NCBI GenBank assembly: GCA_030741455.1
Contig: JASLVI010000101.1
Coordinates: 1-5,490 of the forward strand
DNA length: 5,490 bases
Reading direction: 5' to 3'
Origin: Candidatus Poseidoniaceae archaeon
GTDB lineage: Archaea > Thermoplasmatota > Poseidoniia > Poseidoniales > Poseidoniaceae
Shown here: piece by piece, positions 1-5,490 of the stretch
Layout of the letters: each line of letters begins with the position of its first letter
Numbering within the stretch: the stretch's first letter is position 1
Notes under the pieces: generated by a model
Seen by the model: only the letters and a program-made list of their open reading frames with translations
What the model was told of the DNA's origin: nothing
The model's database searches: none
Translations under genes and position numbers: made by a program

Positions 1-710
1 CCTCGAAGACGTCAATGCCGATGAACCATTCAGGTTCTACGGGCAACGTCGCCTCCTATTCGGCCATCCTCGATGTTGAATCCCAAGGTGTTGAATTTGG
101 CAAGAGTGATCGATTAAGCGTATGGTTCTCACATACTGACCGTGCAGGAAATCTCCTTTCTGGACCTGGCACGGAGATGATGCCATTGGATGTATACATC
201 GTTTGGATGGCATTTGAACCCATACCAACCTCGATTGAAGCAACACCGTATCGACCTGCCTTTGGAGAACGTATCTCCATTGAATTGACGCTAGAAAATG
301 TAGGCTTACTCAATGGTTCAACAGAGGTCTATCTCCTCGATGGGGACGAAATGCTCCTTGATAATGCCACATTTACACTCGAACCAGGTCAACAAGAAAG
401 CGTGATCTGGACCATTGAAGCATGGACTTTAGGCAGGCTCGGACTTGTGGTTCAAATTGGGGACGATCAATTGCTCATTCCCGTTCCACTCGCAGATGTG
501 GTCAATGCAGATGCTGATGGGAAATCATCCAATTCAGAACTGGGCCTTAATGTGCTTCTCGTCCTCTTAGCGGCTGGAGCAGTCATCGCCTCAATCTTGA
601 TTCGAAAACAGCGTATCAAATCGCTTTATGATGAGTATGAAGATTTCGAAGAAGAGGACCTTCCACCTCCTCGACCACTTGGTTTGGATGATGTTGACCA
701 AGAGGAATAG
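1..710 (+). CDS. C-terminal part of a surface-anchored beta-sandwich (CARDB-like) protein, 5' truncated
   Basis: This is the 3' end of a gene that enters from the left; the first whole codon is at 3 and the frame is open to the edge. The first Met, at 15, is probably internal: no signal peptide follows it, yet the rest looks extracellular. Numbering from that Met, residues 1-65 hold an Ig-like strand pattern with a DRAGN turn. Residues 70-165 resemble a CARDB/APHP adhesion-type domain: a proline-rich entry, GERISIELTLENVG, and an alternating strand pattern with a later W-T-I-E-A-W segment. Residues 176-196 form one hydrophobic helix, followed by the basic stop-transfer RKQRIK and a 30-residue acidic, proline-containing tail. 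This predicts an outside domain, one membrane anchor and a short cytoplasmic tail. Such proteins are common in archaeal cell envelopes. The ligand or partner cannot be told from this fragment. Domain family is inferred from pattern, so the family name is tentative while the topology is fairly sure. Confidence 0.8.
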   Translation, partial: SKTSMPMNHSGSTGNVASYSAILDVESQGVEFGKSDRLSVWFSHTDRAGNLLSGPGTEMMPLDVYIVWMAFEPIPTSIEATPYRPAFGERISIELTLENVGLLNGSTEVYLLDGDEMLLDNATFTLEPGQQESVIWTIEAWTLGRLGLVVQIGDDQLLIPVPLADVVNADADGKSSNSELGLNVLLVLLAAGAVIASILIRKQRIKSLYDEYEDFEEEDLPPPRPLGLDDVDQEE

Positions 711-744
711 TCAAGAAGAAGACCATCGAGGGGAGTTTACGTGT

Positions 745-826
745 GCCGGGGTTCCCGAGCGGTCAAAGGGGGTGGACTCAAGATCCTCTGCGTAATGCTT
801 CGCAGGTTCGAATCCTGCCCCCGGCA
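745..826 (+). tRNA. tRNA-Leu, anticodon CAA
   Basis: The cloverleaf folds by eye. The acceptor stem is GCCGGGG (745-751) with CCCCGGC (819-825), all seven pairs perfect, and the discriminator is A826, as expected for leucine. The D arm is CCC/GGG (754-756/768-770) with an 11-base loop. The anticodon loop CTCAAGA (777-783) gives anticodon CAA at 779-781, reading UUG. The long variable region (789-801, 13 bases) can form a short hairpin, as in type II tRNAs. The T arm is GCAGG/CCTGC (802-806/814-818) around TTCGAAT. The 3' CCA is not encoded; C827 and C828 are followed by T. There is no intron, although archaeal leucine tRNAs sometimes carry one. The anticodon stem has a T-T mismatch (T773 with T787). 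It lies 34 bases after the surface-protein gene; no clear TATA box is visible in that gap, so it could share a transcript with that gene. Confidence 0.94.
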
Positions 827-831
827 CCTCT

Positions 832-2709
832 TTACAGATCTTCGAGTTCCTCTTGTGCATCGCTTGTCAACGATTGGAAGACCAAACTGTCAGGATATTC
901 GATAGCAATAAGCGCTCGAATATCATAGGATTCGGCAATATCCTTTGGAGGTTCTGCAATCTTCACTCGACCATTGGTGAGCGTAATTCGTGCACCTGGT
1001 TGAGGTGCATCTGCCTTTGCTGGCAACCAAATACCAACACTGCCTAAGGAGGGATGCTGGGCAAGGATGAGTTGCTCTTCGGATGCATCCCCAACAACAT
1101 TCGAAATGTAGAGTGGACGTTCATCGTTGAGAACGACACTCGAATCTTGCCAATCGTTGGAATAAATCATCTCGGCCGAATCCTCTTGGCGTTTACTAAT
1201 CAGTTCAACGACTTCCTCAACTTGCTTTTCTTGTTCAACGGTTTGTTGATGAATTTGGTCAAGAATTTGTCGCAATCCTTCGATTTCACTGTCGTCATCA
1301 TCTTCCATTGCGCGATACGCCAGAAGAATGAGTTCACCAAGTTGTTCGCTCATTCGTTGCTCAGAGGAGACGCATTCAAGTGCTTCATCAAATAATTCGA
1401 TAGCAAAATCTGGTCGATTCAAAGCGAGGAACGATTCACCAAGTTCGGTGAGTGCCTGTGCAGCCATCCCAACATCCTCGCTCACCATCCGTTGTGCCTC
1501 ATTCAAGGCATCTGAAGGTGCATTTTGAGCTAAATATTGAGCCATGGCTTGAACGATATGTTGCTTGAGTTTCATAGGTAAACTGAGTGTTCCAAGGCCG
1601 AGTGAAGATGACGACAATCGAATGGCTTTCTCAAATTTATTCGTCGATAGAGCAAGGACTGCGAGGCGAGCGAGGATTCGAGCTTCAATGGTATCTTCAT
1701 CGACATGGGTTGCTTGAAACAATGCTGTCGAAAGATGGAGGTGTGCCCCCACAGCATCTCCTTTCATACGCTTCATGATGGCGAGTGCCATCTCTGCACG
1801 AACGAGAATACGCGAATGGAATCGATGTGCTACATCAACAAGTTCTCGCTCTAATGGAGCGAGATCGATTCCAGCATTTTCCAAACAATCAGCGATGAGC
1901 GTCTGCGTCTCAACAATAATTTCGTCGAGTGATTCTGTGGAGAGTTTCTGCTTCAATTGTGCAACGTGTTGCTCTAATTCCATCATGGTTTGACAACTCT
2001 CTCGTAGTGGTGCTAACTTCTTTCGAACGCTGGTTTTGATCTCCTCTCCGTTAATCATGCGATGCAATTCATTGAGCAGATTGACCTTGGATTCACCATT
2101 GCTCTGAGCAGGGGGCTGTGTTTGTTTTGCTGGCGCACTTGAAAGGAGTGAATCCACCATCCACGTGATTTTTGCTTGTACATCGTATTCGCTCCTTCGG
2201 CTGATAGCATACTGCATTTCTGCTGCACGAATACGTCGTCCGAGTCGACGTAATTCACTCGCATGCTTTCCTTTTGCTTTGGTTGAAAGTCGTTCGAAAA
2301 AAGTCGATGGAGGGCACACTTCATTCGCAAGCTGATGTTCTTCAGTCGCTTTCGCCATCTTGAAATCGTCTGTAACAAGAACCACATGATGCCCATCGCG
2401 CTGCAGGTCATAAGCAAGGACCATGAGCGAGAGATCCACATCTTGCGGCGATGCACGTTCACCGATCTTTGCACCTAATCCACGAATTTGATCATCTGAG
2501 ACTTCATGCGTTGTAAGCAACGGTTTGATGTGATTCAGCAAGTTTGGTTTTTGTTTCCATCGTTGGTAGCGTACGTTCTGGATTTCACCATGCACGCCTT
2601 TTGTAACGTGCATTGTTTTCAGAGCTGATTTCAAATCTTTGAGAATGGTTGTCGAGGCCATACCGCCCATATGGATGAAACAATTCGAATCAACAACGTA
2701 GGTGACCAT
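832..2709 (-). CDS. Large PIN-domain ribonuclease-like protein with TPR-like and C-terminal beta-rich regions
   Basis: The 625-residue product starts with a PIN nuclease domain (about 1-140). Four acidic positions fit the PIN metal-binding site: D7 in VVDSNCFI, E42, D92 in the DVDLSLMVLAYDL helix, and D114/D115 in LVTDDF. The helix and the TDD motif look most like archaeal/eukaryotic Nob1, the 20S pre-rRNA nuclease, but there is no CxxC zinc ribbon and the protein is several times longer than archaeal Nob1. A basic helical stretch (about 144-185) and a Pro/Gln-rich linker follow. Residues about 290-455 are amphipathic helices with TPR-like spacing (for example the segment ending AIELFDEALE), then a Glu/Gln-rich coiled coil (about 480-505) and a beta-rich domain (about 533-605) that could be an OB fold. 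The ATG lies 22 bases after the phosphatase stop, without a clear ribosome-binding site. PIN chemistry (metal-dependent RNA cleavage) is family knowledge; the target RNA is unknown. Confidence 0.87.
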   Translation of the reverse strand: MVTYVVDSNCFIHMGGMASTTILKDLKSALKTMHVTKGVHGEIQNVRYQRWKQKPNLLNHIKPLLTTHEVSDDQIRGLGAKIGERASPQDVDLSLMVLAYDLQRDGHHVVLVTDDFKMAKATEEHQLANEVCPPSTFFERLSTKAKGKHASELRRLGRRIRAAEMQYAISRRSEYDVQAKITWMVDSLLSSAPAKQTQPPAQSNGESKVNLLNELHRMINGEEIKTSVRKKLAPLRESCQTMMELEQHVAQLKQKLSTESLDEIIVETQTLIADCLENAGIDLAPLERELVDVAHRFHSRILVRAEMALAIMKRMKGDAVGAHLHLSTALFQATHVDEDTIEARILARLAVLALSTNKFEKAIRLSSSSLGLGTLSLPMKLKQHIVQAMAQYLAQNAPSDALNEAQRMVSEDVGMAAQALTELGESFLALNRPDFAIELFDEALECVSSEQRMSEQLGELILLAYRAMEDDDDSEIEGLRQILDQIHQQTVEQEKQVEEVVELISKRQEDSAEMIYSNDWQDSSVVLNDERPLYISNVVGDASEEQLILAQHPSLGSVGIWLPAKADAPQPGARITLTNGRVKIAEPPKDIAESYDIRALIAIEYPDSLVFQSLTSDAQEELEDL

Positions 2710-2731
2710 GCTACGACCACTTCAAAGCAAG

Positions 2732-3466
2732 TCATAGTTCTTGAGCCGAATGAACGGCAAGGATTGCATCGACAAGCGGTGCAATCGTCGCACTGTTTGG
2801 ATAGGGCGAGACAACATCTGCTGCAGCCCGCACCTCTGTGAATGGCGTACCAACAGCGACCGACCAACCCGACATTTCGAACATCGTCAGATCGTTTGGA
2901 GCATCCCCTACGGACAACAAATCGGAAGCTTCCAATCCCATTCGCTTGAGAATCAGTTCAAGGCCACTCCCCTTAGAGAGATGGGGCTCCATCAAGTGAA
3001 TCGCAAAACCAGTTCGTATTACATCAAGGTTGGACCAATCGCTCCCTTCGATTGAAGAGGTCACCAATTCGAGATCTTCATCTGCAAACAAACACCACTC
3101 ACTTTCTCGCCATGCGTTTGTTTGAATGCCTCTTGCATCGATTTCAGAATGCAATGATTCCAACCACTGAGCAGCCTTCTTCGCTTCATCACCCGATGCA
3201 CGAACGAGCGGCTCGCCCCATTCAGGATGCCAAAGAACACCCCCATTTTCACAACACATTGGACCACTAAGTCCGATGAAGCGCCACAATCCATAGGTGA
3301 TGGCACGAACGTTTCCAGTCGCAAGAATAACAGGTATGCCTGCGTCTTCAAGCCGACGAAGTGCTTCGACGGCATGCATATCCAATCGTTTGTTTTCATC
3401 TGTTAACGTACCGTCAATATCGAAAGCGACAACTCGAGGACACCAACCTGGCGGAAGCCACTCCAT
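2732..3466 (-). CDS. HAD-superfamily phosphatase, archaeal phosphoglycolate phosphatase-like
   Basis: The protein is a type IIB HAD hydrolase. Numbered from the chosen ATG (244 residues), the motifs are: motif I FDIDGTLTD, with nucleophile D16 and acid/base D18; motif II ATGN, with T50; motif III lysine K165 in LSKGSG; and motif IV GDAPND, with D188 and D192. The mixed cap between motifs II and III begins with a CENGG segment typical of archaeal phosphoglycolate phosphatases. The likely reaction is removal of phosphate from 2-phosphoglycolate in the cytoplasm, but related IIB enzymes act on sugar phosphates, so the substrate is an inference. The frame extends upstream to a TTG at 3508 (258 residues). 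I prefer the ATG at 3466 because family members place the DxDGT motif close to the N-terminus and because it leaves room for divergent promoters. It is the first gene of a probable operon with the PIN-domain gene. Confidence 0.9.
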   Translation of the reverse strand: MEWLPPGWCPRVVAFDIDGTLTDENKRLDMHAVEALRRLEDAGIPVILATGNVRAITYGLWRFIGLSGPMCCENGGVLWHPEWGEPLVRASGDEAKKAAQWLESLHSEIDARGIQTNAWRESEWCLFADEDLELVTSSIEGSDWSNLDVIRTGFAIHLMEPHLSKGSGLELILKRMGLEASDLLSVGDAPNDLTMFEMSGWSVAVGTPFTEVRAAADVVSPYPNSATIAPLVDAILAVHSAQEL

Positions 3467-3534
3467 GATTTGACTAAACGCCCATGTTTCATGAAGATTC
3501 TCACGCAATCTCGGACCAGTTCATGATAGCCTTA
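3467..3534. promoter_or_regulatory. Divergent intergenic region between phosphatase and metal ATPase genes
   Basis: This gap separates two outward-pointing genes, so it should hold both promoters if the chosen starts are right. No strong archaeal TATA box (TTTATATA-like) stands out on either strand. It contains two copies of TTCATGA, at 3488-3494 and 3520-3526, spaced 32 bases apart. The first sits in the perfect 8-base palindrome TTCATGAA (3488-3495). They could be operator half-sites, for instance for a metal-sensing repressor, but short AT-rich palindromes also arise by chance. If the ATPase really starts at 3484 or 3523, part of this region is coding. Confidence 0.3.
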
Positions 3535-5490
3535 ATGAAACAGGAACTTGACGTTTTTTCCATGGCGGAGGACAACGAAGAGGTGTTTTTCTCCCTCGAG
3601 GACGATGTCCCTGCCGCCTCATCCAAGCCAATTGAACCAACGCCAATTGCTGAAGAGGAAGAAACAATCCACGAAGATGTTGAACTCCTTGATGCAGAAT
3701 TCGTCATGCAAGCAACGGGAGATTATGCGGTTGAATGGCCGTTAATCGGTATGGATTGTCCCGATTGTGCAAGTAAGGCAACCAAAGCACTGAACTTCAT
3801 GCCACAAGTTTCGAAACCGGTCGTTTCTGCGACCAGTGGGGAGGTTAAACTCTCCATCAATCTCGAAAAAGGACCACTTTCCGAAGTGTCCAGCGTGCTT
3901 CGCTCACTTGGCCATGCACCAGACACGGAGCATCACCTTCTCAAAGGCATCAAGGCTGCAAGTGTTGCAAAACGTAACAATACAACACTTCGAGAATTGA
4001 AGAAATTGTTCCGATTGCAGCCGGGCGTTCTTGATGCGGACATCGAAAAGGATGGACGAATCCTCTTGCAAATGGTTACGAGTGGTGATCAAGATCTTCT
4101 CACCAAGCGAGATGAAGCTATCGAGGAGGTTTGCGGTTCCCAGCCACGCTATGTGACGACCACTTCAAACAGACTCCGCCCAGACCAGTTTCGACTTCTT
4201 GGTGCAGCGTTTGCATTACCAATTCTTCTTGCCGTCATTTTTCTTGAAGTAATTGGTATTGAAGGATGGATTCCCGCACTCGTTGCCCTACCCGGAATCA
4301 TCATCTCCAGTTACCAGATGTTTCGCGAAGCGATTGCAAGTGTCGTGAATCGCCAACTTGGATTTCAAGTGCTCACCAGTCTTGCTGTCATCGGTGCATG
4401 TGGCTTGATGATGTGGGAAGAAGCACTCATCGTTTCCATACTGGTAGCGCTTACTGCCCATCTTGAGGGCGATGCTCTGATGAAGGCGCGTGAAGCCATG
4501 CAAGGTGGTCTAGATCGATTGCCGAGAGTTGCTCGTCGAGTGAAAGAAAAGCAATCATTTACGCCCACTGCCATTCAAATTGGTGGATTCTCACAGGTTT
4601 CAAACCCGATGGCACCAACCCACGCCCACAATCATGCAGGCCCAGAACAGATTCCAATTGACCTCCTCTCGGTTGGAGATCATATCGAAATCCGAAGTGG
4701 AGAACTTGTTCCTGCAGATGGCCGAATTATCGAAGGTCGCGGCGCATTGAACAAGGCTCCATTGACGGGAGAATCCGTTCCTGTCGATGTTGAAGAAGGT
4801 GATTTCCTTCAAGCAGGTCTTGTTCTCGCTCGTGGTCCAATCGTTCTCGAGGTTGAAGCAGTCGGAGAAGAAACCCAGTTGTTTGAACTGATTGAAGCCG
4901 TCCATACCTTCCGAGATGAACCGCCTCGATTGCAAGCATCGATAGAACGCTTTACAGCCATTTGGATCCCCATCGTTTTGTTTGGAGCGTTTGGTGTCTA
5001 CTGGTTCTTGTACCCAGACAATTGGAAGATTATCCTCTTGCTTTGGGTTGTCGCCTGTCCTTGTGCGATGCTTCTTGCAGCACCTGTACCGCATGCAGCA
5101 GCCTTAGCCAATTCAGCACATATGGGTGCTATTGCCCGTGGGGGGAGCGTTCTGGAACGATTGGCTAAGGTCAATCACGTCTTCCTCGATAAGACCGGAA
5201 CACTCACTTCAGGAAAACCATCGATTGGCCAGGTTATTATGGCCAAAGGACGACGAAAGGAGGCATCCATCGCACTTGCTGCAGGGATTGAGGCACGTTC
5301 GTCCCACCCATACGCTGAGGCGCTTCGAGAGTATGCTGCTGAATGCAACATTGAACCATCAGATGTGAAGAAAATCAAAGACGTCAATGCAGGAATTCAA
5401 GCGGTTCGAAATAAGGAACAAGTTTTGATGCTTCGACCAGACGCTTTGGCTGAATACAACATCGAGATGCCTGCAGAACTCCAAACAGAG
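3535..5490 (+). CDS. P1B-type heavy-metal-transporting ATPase, probably Zn/Cd/Pb class, 3' truncated
   Basis: An ATP-driven metal exporter of the cell membrane; 652 codons are visible and the frame is open at the right edge. Order of parts: acidic leader (about 5-60); HMA metal-binding domain with GMDCPDC (C75, C78); a second HMA-sized segment without cysteines (about 148-200); two membrane helices (219-242, 245-262) and two more (277-318); actuator domain with TGES (411-414) and a His cluster (363-367); helices 473-493 and 498-520 with the CPC metal site (508-510); phosphorylation motif DKTGT with D552; and the nucleotide-binding domain with E586 and SSHP (H591-P592). CPC excludes the SPC cobalt group. 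The Asp before the first HMA cysteine and the ARGGSVLERL segment before DKTGT resemble ZntA/CadA more than CopA, but the selective residues of the last helices are outside the window, so copper remains possible. Other in-frame ATGs are at 3484, 3523 and 3562; none has a convincing ribosome-binding site. Confidence 0.93.
   Translation, partial: MKQELDVFSMAEDNEEVFFSLEDDVPAASSKPIEPTPIAEEEETIHEDVELLDAEFVMQATGDYAVEWPLIGMDCPDCASKATKALNFMPQVSKPVVSATSGEVKLSINLEKGPLSEVSSVLRSLGHAPDTEHHLLKGIKAASVAKRNNTTLRELKKLFRLQPGVLDADIEKDGRILLQMVTSGDQDLLTKRDEAIEEVCGSQPRYVTTTSNRLRPDQFRLLGAAFALPILLAVIFLEVIGIEGWIPALVALPGIIISSYQMFREAIASVVNRQLGFQVLTSLAVIGACGLMMWEEALIVSILVALTAHLEGDALMKAREAMQGGLDRLPRVARRVKEKQSFTPTAIQIGGFSQVSNPMAPTHAHNHAGPEQIPIDLLSVGDHIEIRSGELVPADGRIIEGRGALNKAPLTGESVPVDVEEGDFLQAGLVLARGPIVLEVEAVGEETQLFELIEAVHTFRDEPPRLQASIERFTAIWIPIVLFGAFGVYWFLYPDNWKIILLLWVVACPCAMLLAAPVPHAAALANSAHMGAIARGGSVLERLAKVNHVFLDKTGTLTSGKPSIGQVIMAKGRRKEASIALAAGIEARSSHPYAEALREYAAECNIEPSDVKKIKDVNAGIQAVRNKEQVLMLRPDALAEYNIEMPAELQTE

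Noticed and set aside
827..835. T-rich stretch after the tRNA as a terminator
   Set aside because: Only three consecutive T residues (831-833) are present and they overlap the PIN stop codon; too weak to call.
743..928. Plus-strand 61-residue reading frame starting with GTG just before the tRNA
   Set aside because: It reads through the whole tRNA-Leu gene and then into the antisense of the PIN gene; it is a typical false protein made from a tRNA.
1054..1395. Plus-strand 113-residue open frame
   Set aside because: It is antisense to the 3' half of the PIN gene, with composition expected of a shadow frame and no supporting start or domain.
2055..2474. Minus-strand 139-residue open frame in another frame of the PIN gene
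   Set aside because: It overlaps the catalytic PIN region in a different frame and shows no domain pattern; the 625-residue frame explains this sequence.
832..2709. PIN gene as a VapC-type toxin of a toxin-antitoxin pair, or as canonical Nob1
   Set aside because: No small antitoxin gene precedes it and it is far too long for VapC. It also lacks the CxxC zinc ribbon needed for canonical Nob1.
2732..3508. TTG start at 3508 for the phosphatase gene
   Set aside because: It adds 14 residues without family support. The ATG at 3466 puts the DxDGT motif at a normal distance from the start.
4600..5094. Minus-strand 164-residue open frame
   Set aside because: It lies entirely inside the metal ATPase gene, whose frame carries the TGES motif (4765-4776) and the CPC motif (5056-5064) within or beside it. 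The minus-strand product has no recognisable domain.

Overview
The window looks like a piece of an archaeal genome, most likely from a marine euryarchaeon such as Marine Group II (Candidatus Poseidoniales). The clues are a leucine tRNA that does not encode its 3' CCA, an archaeal-style phosphoglycolate phosphatase, a large surface protein anchored by one C-terminal helix, and no strong Shine-Dalgarno sequences in front of the genes. The lineage is an inference from gene style; no marker gene in the window proves it.

Layout from left to right: (1) the 3' end of a plus-strand gene for an exported protein with beta-sandwich domains, a C-terminal membrane helix and an acidic tail; (2) 34 bases later, an intronless 82-base tRNA-Leu(CAA) gene on the same strand; (3) converging on the tRNA with only a 5-base gap, a minus-strand pair made of a HAD phosphatase gene followed 22 bases later by a gene for a 625-residue PIN-domain protein; (4) a short divergent intergenic region of about 70 bases; (5) a plus-strand P1B-type heavy-metal ATPase gene that runs off the right edge after about 652 codons. 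Coding density is high, and there is no gene-free stretch of 300 bases or more.

The genes do not form one obvious pathway. The phosphatase and PIN genes form a likely two-gene operon joining metabolite repair or salvage with an RNA-directed nuclease; that pairing may be no more than co-transcription. The metal ATPase is divergent from this operon and stands alone here. The most unusual item is the PIN protein. It has a Nob1-like catalytic core but lacks the zinc ribbon, and the core is joined to a long TPR-like helical region, a coiled coil and a small C-terminal beta-rich domain. I found no mobile element, CRISPR array, insertion sequence or integration site.
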